Part shown: positions 54,412 to 62,864 of the stretch, piece after piece
Position numbering within the stretch: the stretch's first letter is position 1
Layout of the letters: each line of letters starts with the position of its first letter
From: Brevundimonas bullata
GTDB taxonomy: Bacteria > Pseudomonadota > Alphaproteobacteria > Caulobacterales > Caulobacteraceae
Assembly: GCF_003350205.1 (NCBI RefSeq)
Contig: NZ_QLLC01000005.1
Span: forward strand, 62,001 to 126,000
Length of the DNA: 64,000 bases
Direction of reading: 5' to 3'
Made by a program: the position numbers and the translations under genes
Notes under the pieces: generated by a model
What the model was told of the DNA's origin: nothing
Seen by the model: only the letters and a program-made list of their open reading frames with translations
Database searches by the model: none

Positions 54412-55422
54412 CTAGATGAAGCGACGGGGGGCGAGGGTCGGTACTTTCGAGGACCGGCCCTCGACTTCGTCCGCCACCACGCCTGCGACCAGCGGCCCCA
54501 ACAGCCAGCCGTTGCGACGTGGCCCCAGGGCCAGGTGCAGCCCCTGCCCGACCGTCCCCGCCATCGGCAGACCGTCCGGCGTCGCCCCGCGCACGCCCGC
54601 GCGCCACGTGATCTCCAGCGGACGCCGCGCCTGACCCAGAACGGCCCAGGCGGCGTCCAGCATCTGGGCGCAGCGTTCAGGGTCGGGCGTCAGCGATCGC
54701 TGTCCCGCCTCCATCGTCGCCCCGATCACGCAGCCCTCGCCCATCGGCGCGACATAGGCGCCGGGACCGCGCACGACATGATCGGTCAGCCGCTCGTTCA
54801 CCACGCCGATCTGGCCCCGGATCGGCGTGATCAGGGCGATCAGGCGGACGGCCGCTTCAGGCAAGCCCTCCAGCGCCGCCCCCGCCCCCGTCGCCAGCAC
54901 GACCTGATCCGCCTCGACCGGACCCGCCGTGGTTTCAACGCGCCAGCCTCCGCCGGAGGACGACAGAGCCGTTGCGCGGGCTTCCAGCACGCGCACGTCG
55001 CGGCTCAGCGCCGCAAGCGCCTGTTCCGGCTCAACCTTCCAGTCTTCGTGCGTGGTCAGTCGCCCCGCCTCCCGGTCGAACTCATGCTCGAACCCCAGCG
55101 CCGCCAGTCGCGCCGCCAGAACCTCAACGTTCCCGCCTCGCCATTCGGCCAGGTCGCGGTCCAGCCGAACGCCAGTCGCCGCCGCGAAATCCGACCACGC
55201 ATCGCGGGCGCGTCGCAGCAACTCAGCATGGTCCAGGCTCAGGTCGTCGACCGCGCTTTCCATCGCCGGGGCGATCATGCCCGCCGCGACACCTGAGGCG
55301 TTCAGTCCGCCGGGATCGACCACGGTCACGCCATGGCCGCGCTGGACCAGTTCCGCCGCCGTGCACAGGCCCAGAACGCCCGCACCGATGACCAGGATGT
55401 CTTGAGAATTGAAAAGGGGCAC
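54412..55422 (-). CDS. FAD-dependent amino-acid/glycine oxidase (ThiO-like)
   Basis: A 336-residue DAO-superfamily flavoprotein. The Rossmann start is ILVIGAGVLGLCTAAELVQRG; the catalytic/FAD region includes RGQIGVVNE and the late TPDGLPMAGTVGQGLHLALGPRRNGWLLGP, a pattern typical of ThiO glycine oxidase. It would supply dehydroglycine for thiazole synthesis, or act as a D-amino-acid oxidase; thiamine genes are absent nearby, so ThiO is not certain. Confidence 0.78.
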   Translation of the reverse strand: MPLFNSQDILVIGAGVLGLCTAAELVQRGHGVTVVDPGGLNASGVAAGMIAPAMESAVDDLSLDHAELLRRARDAWSDFAAATGVRLDRDLAEWRGGNVEVLAARLAALGFEHEFDREAGRLTTHEDWKVEPEQALAALSRDVRVLEARATALSSSGGGWRVETTAGPVEADQVVLATGAGAALEGLPEAAVRLIALITPIRGQIGVVNERLTDHVVRGPGAYVAPMGEGCVIGATMEAGQRSLTPDPERCAQMLDAAWAVLGQARRPLEITWRAGVRGATPDGLPMAGTVGQGLHLALGPRRNGWLLGPLVAGVVADEVEGRSSKVPTLAPRRFI

Positions 55423-55470
55423 GGTCAGTCCTTCGACCGACCGCGCCCCGATTTCAACCCGGCTTTCGTC

Positions 55471-57321
55471 TTACTCGGCGGCGAGCTTGGCCGCGCGGGC
55501 CTCTTCCAGACGCTTGGTCAGGGCCGCGTGTTGGCCCCACAGGGCCTTGGGCAGACGGTCGCCGAACTTCTCGTAGAAGGCGGGGATCAGGGCCGCTTCC
55601 TCGGTCCAGACGTCGGCGTCGACGTCCAGCAGGATCTTCAGATCGGCGTCCGACAGGCTCAGGCCCGACAGATCGAGCGCATCCTTGGTCGGCACGCGAC
55701 CGACCGGGGTGTCCACGGCCTCGGCCTTGCCGTCCAGACGCTCGACGATCCACTTCAACACGCGGGCGTTGTCGCCAAAGCCCGGCCAGACGAACTTGCC
55801 TTCATCGTTCTTGCGGAACCAGTTGACGAAGAACAGACGCGGCAGCTTCGACGCATCCGCCTTCTCGCCCAGCTTCAGCCAATGCGCGAAATAGTCACCC
55901 ATGTTGTAGCCGCAGAAGGGCAGCATGGCGAAGGGGTCGCGACGCAACTCGCCGACCTTGTTCTCGGCGGCGGCGGTGCCTTCCGAGGCCACGGTCGAGC
56001 CCATGAAGACGCCGTGCTCCCAATCGAAGGCTTCCGTCACCAGCGGCACGGCCGAGGCGCGGCGACCGCCGAACAGGATGGCGTCGATCGGCACGCCCGC
56101 CGGGTCTTCCCACTCGGGCGCGATGGCCGGGCACTGGCCGGCGGGCGCAGCGAAGCGGGCGTTGGGGTGAGCAGCAGGCTCGCCCGAGGCCGGATCATGC
56201 GGCTGGCCCTTCCAGTTCGTCAGGCCCGCAGGCGCTTCCTTGGTCAGGCCTTCCCACCAGACGTCGCCGTCAGCGGTCAGGGCGACGTTGGTGAAGATGG
56301 TGTTCTTCGCCAGGGTCTCGAGCGCGTTCAGATTAGTGTTGCGGCTGGTGCCGGGTGCCACGCCGAAGAAGCCCGCCTCCGGGTTTACGGCGTACAGACG
56401 ACCGTCCTCGCCGAAGCGCATCCAGGCGATGTCGTCGCCGACCGTCTCGGCCTTCCAGCCGTCCAGCGCCGGTTGCAGCATGGCCAGGTTGGTCTTGCCG
56501 CAGGCGCTCGGGAAGGCGGCGGCCACATACTTGGACACGCCCTCGGGGCTGGTCAGCTTGAGGATCAGCATGTGCTCGGCCAGCCATCCCTCGTCGCGGG
56601 CCATGATCGAGGCGATGCGCAGGGCGTAGCACTTCTTGCCCAGCAGGGCGTTGCCGCCGTAGCCCGAGCCATAGGACCAGATTTCGCGCGTTTCCGGGAA
56701 GTGGACGATCCACTTGTCGTCATTGCAGGGCCACGGCACGTCGGCCTGACCTTCAGCCAGGGGCGCGCCCAGGGTGTGAACAGCGGGCACGAAGACGCCG
56801 TCGGCGCCCAGCATGTCCAGCGCCGGCTTGCCCATGCGGGTCATGACGCCCATCGACACGGCGACATAGCCGCTGTCGGTGATCTCGACGCCCAGAGCAG
56901 AAATCTTGGAGCCCAGCGGGCCCATGCAGAACGGGACGACGTACATCGTCCGGCCCTTCATGCAGCCGTCGAACAGACCGTCCAGGCGATCCCGCATCTC
57001 GATCGGATCGGCCCAGTTGTTGGTCGGGCCGGCGTCGGCCTCGTCTTCCGAGCAGATGAAGGTGCGGCTCTCGACGCGGGCCACGTCCTTGGGGTCCGAG
57101 GCGGCGTAGTAGCAGCCGGGGCGTTTGGACTGGTCCAGTTCCTTCAGCGTGCCCTTGGCGATCAGGTCGGCGACGATGGCCGACTTTTCGGCCTCAGAGC
57201 CGTCGCACCAATGCACCCGGTCCGGCTTGGTCAAGGCCGCGATCTGCGCGACCCAGGCGACCAGACCCTTGTGGTCGGTCGGCGCGGGATAGAGTCCGGG
57301 AATCGATACGTCTGCAGTCAC
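55471..57321 (-). CDS. pckG: Phosphoenolpyruvate carboxykinase (GTP)
   Basis: Decarboxylates and phosphorylates oxaloacetate to PEP with GTP. At 616 aa it belongs to the GTP type, not the ATP PckA. It has FPSACGKTN with Lys about 276 (P-loop), [14 protein letters not shown], and a C-terminal [24 protein letters not shown]. The strong TTGCTGC-N3-GCAGCAA palindrome 145 bp upstream suggests regulation by a carbon-storage regulator. Divergent from DUF938. Confidence 0.93.
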   Translation of the reverse strand: MTADVSIPGLYPAPTDHKGLVAWVAQIAALTKPDRVHWCDGSEAEKSAIVADLIAKGTLKELDQSKRPGCYYAASDPKDVARVESRTFICSEDEADAGPTNNWADPIEMRDRLDGLFDGCMKGRTMYVVPFCMGPLGSKISALGVEITDSGYVAVSMGVMTRMGKPALDMLGADGVFVPAVHTLGAPLAEGQADVPWPCNDDKWIVHFPETREIWSYGSGYGGNALLGKKCYALRIASIMARDEGWLAEHMLILKLTSPEGVSKYVAAAFPSACGKTNLAMLQPALDGWKAETVGDDIAWMRFGEDGRLYAVNPEAGFFGVAPGTSRNTNLNALETLAKNTIFTNVALTADGDVWWEGLTKEAPAGLTNWKGQPHDPASGEPAAHPNARFAAPAGQCPAIAPEWEDPAGVPIDAILFGGRRASAVPLVTEAFDWEHGVFMGSTVASEGTAAAENKVGELRRDPFAMLPFCGYNMGDYFAHWLKLGEKADASKLPRLFFVNWFRKNDEGKFVWPGFGDNARVLKWIVERLDGKAEAVDTPVGRVPTKDALDLSGLSLSDADLKILLDVDADVWTEEAALIPAFYEKFGDRLPKALWGQHAALTKRLEEARAAKLAAE

Positions 57322-57465
57322 AACATGGTCTCCTGAACCGGGCCGCCCGACGATCTGACGCCGTCGTGACGAGTCGGACGCTGATCACGTCCTGTTTCAG
57401 GCGCAATGCCATCTGAGGCGACGCAAGGTCAACCGTTGCCGCAATTCACTCCCACCGGAATGAAT

Positions 57466-57482
57466 TTGCTGCGCCGCAGCAA
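57466..57482. promoter_or_regulatory. Perfect TTGCTGC-GCC-GCAGCAA dyad between pckG and DUF938
   Basis: A perfect seven-base inverted repeat with a three-base spacer. It contains CTGC-N3-GCAG, the TGC-rich pattern reported for PhaR/AniA regulators. It lies 145 bp from the pckG ATG and 45 bp from the DUF938 ATG. Similar dyads precede the phasin and csbD-like genes. Confidence 0.5.
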
Positions 57483-57526
57483 GTTTTCCGGTCGCGACCG
57501 ACCCTTGCCAGGGATAACAAGACCAG

Positions 57527-58162
57527 ATGCGAACCATGGACACCCTCTCCGCCCTACCCGACGGCGCCCTGGCCTCGCCGGCCTCGGATCGCAACGCCGA
57601 GCCCATCCTGAAGCTGCTGCGCGCCCATCTGCCCAAAAACGTACGGGTGCTCGAGATCGCGGCAGGTTCAGGCCAGCACGCCGTCGCCTTTTCCAGCGCC
57701 CTGCCCGGTCTGAGCTGGACGCCCAGCGACCCCAGCCCCGAGGCCCGCGCCAGCATCGCCGCCTGGACGGCCGAGGCCCACCTGAGCAATCTTCAACCCC
57801 CGCTGGCGCTGAACTGTCTGGATGAGACAACCTGGCCGGACGCGCCGTTCGACGCCCTCGTCTGCATCAACATGATCCACATCAGCCCTTGGTCGGCGAC
57901 GGAAGGGCTGATGACGCTGGCGGAACGCGTCCTGCGCCGACCCGGCGGACTGCTCTATCTCTACGGCCCCTATCGCGAGGCCGAGGTTGCGCTGGCCTCT
58001 TCAAACGAAGCCTTCGACGCCAGTCTGAAGGCCCGCGACCCGGCCTGGGGCCTGCGCGATCGGGACCAGGTCGTCGCCCTGGCCCGATCACACGGTCTGA
58101 CGCTGACGCTGCGAACGGAAATGCCCGCCAACAACATCAGCCTTCTATTCAGACGAACCTGA
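57527..58162 (+). CDS. DUF938 SAM-dependent methyltransferase-like protein
   Basis: A 211-residue protein of the DUF938 type: SPASDRNAEPILKLLRAHLP at the start, motif I LEIAAGSGQHAVAFS, CINMIHISPWSATEGLM and the C-terminal FDASLKARDPAWGLRDRDQV, RTEMPANNISLLFR. The Rossmann fold is clear; substrate unknown. Starts at ATG 57527 or 57536. Divergent from pckG. Confidence 0.85.
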   Translation: MRTMDTLSALPDGALASPASDRNAEPILKLLRAHLPKNVRVLEIAAGSGQHAVAFSSALPGLSWTPSDPSPEARASIAAWTAEAHLSNLQPPLALNCLDETTWPDAPFDALVCINMIHISPWSATEGLMTLAERVLRRPGGLLYLYGPYREAEVALASSNEAFDASLKARDPAWGLRDRDQVVALARSHGLTLTLRTEMPANNISLLFRRT

Positions 58163-58192
58163 TCCGCGCCTTTCGCGAAGGCGCTCTCAAGC

Positions 58193-58687
58193 TCAGGCGA
58201 TGGTTGCGACCACCGCCGACAGTTCGGCGCGTTCATTGATCAGCGCGACCTTGTCGCCCCGGAAGACCGCGCCCGGCGCTTCCGCCGCCACGCCGAAGAC
58301 TTCGGCCGCCAGGGCCACGCCGTCAGCAAAGGCCAGCACCGGCAGACCCTGCGTCTTGGCCAGCATCAGCAGCGCCTTGACCTGAGCCAGGCCCGCCTCG
58401 TCCGCCTCGCCGCCTGGCACGACCACGCCCTTGACCCGTCCGCTGGTGATGTCGTCCGCCGTGGCCGTCGCCAGCACGGTCACGCCGCCGCTGACCAGAC
58501 TGGAGTCGCCGGTCGAGATCGGCGCCAGGGACACGCCGTCAATGCGCAGCGCGGTCTCCATGTCGCCCAGAGGACCGAAATCCATGCCCTTGCGCATGAT
58601 CAGGCCCATGCGCAGACGCATGGGAGCGGGGCGATTGAAGCCGGGACGAGTACGGGGGGCGGTCGAATTGTTGCGTTGAGCGGACAA
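58193..58687 (-). CDS. DJ-1/PfpI-like protein without the nucleophilic Cys
   Basis: A 164-residue protein that resembles the DJ-1/PfpI or class I amidotransferase-like fold: VKGVVVPGGEADEAGLAQVKALLMLAKTQGLPVLAFADGVALAAEVFGV. Where the catalytic Cys would sit at the nucleophile elbow it reads FADG, so classical activity is unlikely. The first 45 residues (GFNRPAPMRLRMGLIMRKG) are basic. Assignment is by pattern only. Confidence 0.55.
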   Translation of the reverse strand: MSAQRNNSTAPRTRPGFNRPAPMRLRMGLIMRKGMDFGPLGDMETALRIDGVSLAPISTGDSSLVSGGVTVLATATADDITSGRVKGVVVPGGEADEAGLAQVKALLMLAKTQGLPVLAFADGVALAAEVFGVAAEAPGAVFRGDKVALINERAELSAVVATIA

Positions 58688-58998
58688 GACGTCTCCTTCA
58701 AAGGTTATCGTTCAATATTCAGTCGCCTGTTCAGAATGGATCAGACGAAAAACCCCGAACAGGAAACTGAAAACGAGAATCGCCGCGTCACGGCGCGGCC
58801 GGACGCGATCTGGATCAGTTCGTTGGGGTGACTGAACATATAGAGCCGCTGCGCTCGGGGTCAATGACAGGTCACGCCCATCTGATCTCAGCGATATTCA
58901 GCAGCGCTGCGTGAAATCTTTCTGCACGCTGTTCGCGCTACGGCTTGCCTGCCCGCCCCCCGGCCTTCTACAGAGCCGCATCCTCAAGGACGGACGCC
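58688..58998. other. Gene-free interval of 311 bp
   Basis: No supported gene. The interval holds the divergent promoters of the DJ-1-like gene and the pseudouridine synthase gene. The GC-rich hairpin CGCCGCGTCACGGCGCGG near 58780 and several AT-richer stretches are visible but not assignable. No repeat family member is present. Confidence 0.5.
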
Positions 58999-59766
58999 AT
59001 GGCTTTCACTCGCACCTATGACGGCTCAGAGCCTGTCCGCATCAATAAATGGCTGGGCCAGACCGGGGTCTGCTCGCGCCGCGAGGCCGAAGCCCTGATC
59101 GCCGCCGGCATGGTCACCATCGACGGCGAGAGCGTCACCGACGCGGGCCGCAAGATCGAGCCGGGCCAGACCCTGACCCTGAACGACCGGGGCGAAGCCG
59201 CCCTGGCCTCGGGCGTCACCATCCTGATCCACAAGCCGCTGGGCTATGTCTCGGGCCAGCCTGAGCCGGACAAGATCCCCGCCGTGCGCCTGCTGACCGC
59301 CGAGAACCTCGTCGGCGAAGGCACGCCTCCCGCCGAGGACGCCTCCCTGCCCCCCATCGGCCGTCTGGACGAGGATTCGCGCGGCCTCCTGATGCTGTCG
59401 TCCGACGGCGTGGTGGCCAAGGCCGTGATCGGCCCGCAGTCAAAACTGGACAAGGAATACCTGGTCCGCATCGAAGGCGACGTCACCGAGAAGAAGCTGG
59501 CCCTGCTGCGCCGCGGCCTGATGCTGGACGGACGCATCCTGAAATACGCCAGGGTCTCGCGCATGGAGCAGAACCGCCTGCGCTTCATCCTGACCGAGGG
59601 CCGCAACCGCCAGATCCGCCGCATGTGCGAGATGGTGGACCTGGAAGTCACGGACCTGCTGCGTATCCGCGTCGGCCCCATCCATCTGAACAACCTGCCC
59701 GAGGGCAGGTGGCGGATGATCACGCCCGATGAACGCGAAGCCCTGATCCGCGGCCAGATGGGCTGA
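58999..59766 (+). CDS. Small-family pseudouridine synthase (RluF/RsuA type)
   Basis: A 255-residue rRNA pseudouridine synthase. The S4 RNA-binding region is SEPVRINKWLGQTGVCSRREAEALIAAGMVTID; the catalytic Asp is D124 in PIGRLDEDSRGLLMLSSDG; the C-terminal YLVRIEG and EGRNRQIRRMCEMVDLEVTDLLRIRVG are family-typical. RLDEDS plus the overall length fit RluF or its relative RluB/RsuA; the modified base cannot be set. ATG at 58999 follows AAGGACGG. Confidence 0.86.
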   Translation: MAFTRTYDGSEPVRINKWLGQTGVCSRREAEALIAAGMVTIDGESVTDAGRKIEPGQTLTLNDRGEAALASGVTILIHKPLGYVSGQPEPDKIPAVRLLTAENLVGEGTPPAEDASLPPIGRLDEDSRGLLMLSSDGVVAKAVIGPQSKLDKEYLVRIEGDVTEKKLALLRRGLMLDGRILKYARVSRMEQNRLRFILTEGRNRQIRRMCEMVDLEVTDLLRIRVGPIHLNNLPEGRWRMITPDEREALIRGQMG

Positions 59767-59777
59767 CCCTTCCATCT

Positions 59778-59907
59778 TCCGCTCCTCCCCGCGGAGGCGG
59801 GGACCCAGGGCTTTGGCTACCGGCGTCGCCGTTTATCGGGACACGCTAAAGGAAGCGTTGGCGTGTGAGGCCCTTACTGGGTCCCCGCCTCCGCGAGGAT
59901 GAGCGGG
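59778..59907. repeat. Inverted-repeat element, family B (diverged copy)
   Basis: Left arm TCCGCTCCTCCCCGCGGAGG... (59778 on) and right arm ...CTGGGTCCCCGCCTCCGCGA at 59877-59896. It is homologous in arms and core to the perfect copy at 15831-15958, including the core CTTTGGC...GCGTGTGAGGC. Lies between the pseudouridine synthase and ATP12 genes. Confidence 0.78.
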
Positions 59908-59919
59908 ATTGAGATGGCC

Positions 59920-60684
59920 TCAGCTCCGCAACGCCTCGAACCACCGCTGCAACAGGGCCGCCTCGGCGCGGTGCGCGGCGACACGAGCGGCGGCTTCCTC
60001 GTCCACGCCCCAACGTTCCTCGGTAAAGGCTTCGTCCAACCGCGACAGATCCAGCGCCGCCTCGCCCGACAAGGCGCCGCGCTGGACGGCCAGCCCCAGC
60101 ACCGCCGACCCCAGCAGCGGCACGGCCGTCGCAAGCCCGGTCAGGGCATGGTCGTCCATCGCCAGCGCCAGGGCCATGACCCGTTCCAGCGCCTCGGACG
60201 GCTGCGCCCGGTGAACGATGCCCTCGGCGGGATGCAGCACCACGTCCAGCTCCCGCGCCGCCCAGTCGCGCCAAGGCCCCCACTCGATCTGCTGGCGCTC
60301 GATCAGCGACGCAGGGTGCTCGGCCAGATAGCAGATGACGTCCGACCCGGCGTAGGCGGCGATCTCGGCGGCCACCGGCTCGCGGGTCTGACTGACCCGG
60401 TCGATGGCGGTCGAGGCCAGACGGGTCGCGGGCATGGTCCCCGGAACCAGAAACTCGCCCTGCGCCGCCCATTCGTCGGCGACCAGCCCCGCGGCGGCCT
60501 CGGTCGGCAGGGTCAGGGTGTTTCCAGCCGGGGTCTTGGGTGTCCGCCCATCCAGACGCACGGTCCAGCCGCCTTCGTCCGCCGAGACGTCAACCGCCTT
60601 CCAGAAGCGTTTGATGCGCTCCTCGGACTCACGAAACCCCTTGCGGGCGGCGACGTTGGGATCAAGCGGAGGGATGTGGGACAT
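59920..60684 (-). CDS. ATP12 family F1-ATPase assembly chaperone
   Basis: A 254-residue protein of the ATP12 family, which in mitochondria and alphaproteobacteria helps fold the F1 alpha subunit. It has RFWKAVDVSADEGGWTVRLDGRTPKTPAG, LPTEAAAGLVADEWAAQGE, and SDVICYLAEHPASLIERQQIEWGPWRDW. The location in an alphaproteobacterium supports the taxonomic view. It is the last gene of the crcB-to-ATP12 unit, 21 bp from the HAD gene. Confidence 0.88.
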   Translation of the reverse strand: MSHIPPLDPNVAARKGFRESEERIKRFWKAVDVSADEGGWTVRLDGRTPKTPAGNTLTLPTEAAAGLVADEWAAQGEFLVPGTMPATRLASTAIDRVSQTREPVAAEIAAYAGSDVICYLAEHPASLIERQQIEWGPWRDWAARELDVVLHPAEGIVHRAQPSEALERVMALALAMDDHALTGLATAVPLLGSAVLGLAVQRGALSGEAALDLSRLDEAFTEERWGVDEEAAARVAAHRAEAALLQRWFEALRS

Positions 60685-60705
60685 GGATCGTCTCAGGCAG
60701 CCAGA

Positions 60706-61383
60706 TTATGCAGCAAGGGCGGTCGAGGCGAAGCGCTCCAGCGCCGCCTCCAGATCAGGACAGTCGACGGCGACGTGGCGCGCGCCCGCCGCGACCTGTT
60801 CCTCATGGGTATGAAAACCCCAGCCGACGCCCAGCGGATGCACGCCCGCGTTCAGCGCCATTCTGATGTCATGCGACGTGTCGCCGATCATCGTGGTCGA
60901 GGCCGCGTCGGCCCCGCAGGCGGTCATGGCGGCGAACAGCATGGCGGGGTCAGGTTTGCCCGGACCATCCGCCGCGCAATGGCTGGACAGGAAGAGATCG
61001 CTCCATTCCGGCCGCGCCAGGTTGCGGGCCACGCCGCGCCGGTTCTGCCCCGTCGCCAGCGACAGCCGCCAGCCGTCGCGCTTCAACCGGCGCAGCGTCT
61101 CCATGACGCCAGGATAGAGTTCTTCCTGATGCCCCGCGTCGTACATGGCGCGGAAGCTGGCCTGAAACGCGGCGACAAAATCGGCCAGTTCGGCATCCGT
61201 AAGACTAGGCTCCAGCACATGCAGCGCCTTGTCCAGCGTCAGACCGACGATCTGGCGCACCCGATCATAGCTCGGCTCGGCCAGCCCCAGAGCCTGCGCC
61301 GCCTCACAGCACGCACGATGGATCGACGCCCGGCTGTCCACCAGGGTGCCGTCGATGTCGAAAACAGCCAGGGGACGCATCAC
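60706..61383 (-). CDS. HAD-superfamily phosphatase (Gph-like)
   Basis: A 225-residue HAD subfamily IA hydrolase. Motif I is FDIDGTLVDS (Asp9, Asp11), motif II is SLATGQNRRG with Thr65-like SLATG, motif III GPGKPDPAML and motif IV MIGDTSHDIRMA. It resembles phosphoglycolate or pyrophosphatase-type HADs and may dephosphorylate a small metabolite. Overlaps the TPR/2OG gene by 4 bp. Confidence 0.88.
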   Translation of the reverse strand: MMRPLAVFDIDGTLVDSRASIHRACCEAAQALGLAEPSYDRVRQIVGLTLDKALHVLEPSLTDAELADFVAAFQASFRAMYDAGHQEELYPGVMETLRRLKRDGWRLSLATGQNRRGVARNLARPEWSDLFLSSHCAADGPGKPDPAMLFAAMTACGADAASTTMIGDTSHDIRMALNAGVHPLGVGWGFHTHEEQVAAGARHVAVDCPDLEAALERFASTALAA

Positions 61384-62864
61384 GCCGGCACCACGTCAAA
61401 GGCGATGGTCAGGCGCGTCTCGTCGCCGGTGAACGGCACGGTCCCGTGCCACATATAGGATGGAAACAGCACCAGCTTGCCCGGCTCCGGCTTCTCGAAA
61501 TGTTCCGGCGGCGTAGGTACAGCACAGGCGAACGGCGGCGCGCCGAAGCCGATCCAGCCCTCTCGCCCGTCCGCATCAACCACCGCCGGCAGGTCAATAT
61601 AGCAGGCTGAGGACAGCCAGCCCTCGGGATGGACATGCGGGGCGTGATAGCCGTTGGGGGACAGTTGCACCGACCAGCATCCGGCGATGCGATAGGCGCC
61701 TGTATTGCGACGGCGCAGCGGATCATCCCCGGCGCCTAGTCGCTCCAGATACCGTTTGATCGGTCCATCAATGGCGACAAAGAAGGCTCGAATGACGGGA
61801 TCGTCACTGGCGCGCAGATCGACGTGGGTCTGGGTGCCGTGCCGCAGGCTCTGCCCCACCGGATGCGCCCGGAAGGTGTGCAGTCGACGCAGCGCCGCCG
61901 CGAGATCGCTCAGATAGGCGTTCAGGTCCGACCAAGCCTCTGGCGTATCAATCGCCCCGCCCTGCACGACAGCCTCATAGTCATTCAGCGCCGGGCCGTC
62001 CGGCGCGCCCGACAGCCGTTCGAGCGTCGCCTTCAGCGACAGCCAGTTCTGGTCCTCGGGAATATTCGTCTCAGCCAGCAAGGCCGAGGCCCGATCCAGC
62101 TCCCCCCGCGCCAGCCGAACCTCAGCCAGCTTCAAGGCCAAAAGCGGATGCCCCGGCGCGCCGGCCACAGCCGCCAGCGCATGATCCAGCGCCAGATCCC
62201 GGTCAAACGCCAGGGCGGCGTTGGCGGCTGCGAGATCAATCGCCGGGTCCCGACGCGCCCCGCCTACGGCCAATGCGCTCCACACCTCGCGCGGCGTCGA
62301 ACCCGTGTAGTCCATCAGCAGCCCCAACAGGCCGTGCAGCCCGCTGTCGCCGGGCGTGTGATCCAGCGCCTCGCGAACCGGCGCCAGCGCGCGCCCCGCA
62401 TCGGCCGTCCGCATCCAGATCAGCTGCGCCAGTTCGCGCAGAGCCTCGACATAGGCCGGTCGCCGCGCCGCCGCCTGACGATAGGCCTTCTCGGCTTCGT
62501 CGTGCTTCTCCTGCCCCGACAGAGCCCGAGCCAGCACCAGCCAGGTTTCCGGCGCATCGCCGCCCTTGGCGAAGGCGCGACGAACCGCCGCCTCGGCCTC
62601 GGCGTATCGCCGCATATCGCCCAGAAGCCCCGCCAGATTATGCTCCGACACGCTGCTCGTCGGCCTGGCCTCCACCTGGGCCTCGCGCAGAGCCAGAGCG
62701 TCGTCCAGCCGCCCCAGCCGCTTGAGCAGATCAGCCTGCAAGGGCCAGGTCGCAGCCGCATTGGCCGCCCCTTGCAACACCGCCAGCGCCTCGTCCACGC
62801 GACCGGCGGCAATCAGCCGGTCAACGGCGGCGCGCTCGGGACTGGGGCGACCGTCGTGGCTCAT
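61380..62864 (-). CDS. TPR protein with C-terminal 2OG-Fe(II) oxygenase
   Basis: A 494-residue fusion. Residues about 10-330 are TPR-like helical repeats (AVLQGAANAAATWPLQADLLKRLGRLDDALALRE and others). The C-terminal 110 residues have the double-stranded beta-helix pattern: NGYHAPHVHPEGWLSSACYIDLP (candidate Fe ligands among His407, 410, 412), LVLFPSYMWHGTVPF (His473) and RLTIAF (Arg484, co-substrate). It probably hydroxylates a macromolecular or protein substrate held by the TPRs; the target is unknown. It overlaps rluC and HAD genes by 4 bp each. Confidence 0.82.
   Translation of the reverse strand: MSHDGRPSPERAAVDRLIAAGRVDEALAVLQGAANAAATWPLQADLLKRLGRLDDALALREAQVEARPTSSVSEHNLAGLLGDMRRYAEAEAAVRRAFAKGGDAPETWLVLARALSGQEKHDEAEKAYRQAAARRPAYVEALRELAQLIWMRTADAGRALAPVREALDHTPGDSGLHGLLGLLMDYTGSTPREVWSALAVGGARRDPAIDLAAANAALAFDRDLALDHALAAVAGAPGHPLLALKLAEVRLARGELDRASALLAETNIPEDQNWLSLKATLERLSGAPDGPALNDYEAVVQGGAIDTPEAWSDLNAYLSDLAAALRRLHTFRAHPVGQSLRHGTQTHVDLRASDDPVIRAFFVAIDGPIKRYLERLGAGDDPLRRRNTGAYRIAGCWSVQLSPNGYHAPHVHPEGWLSSACYIDLPAVVDADGREGWIGFGAPPFACAVPTPPEHFEKPEPGKLVLFPSYMWHGTVPFTGDETRLTIAFDVVPA

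Noticed and set aside
55333-57336. 667-codon frame opposite pckG
   Set aside because: PckG is unambiguous; the opposite frame is an artefact of high-GC third positions.
59899-61458. 519-codon frame opposite ATP12 and HAD genes
   Set aside because: It covers two genes with clear motifs and has no recognisable domain.
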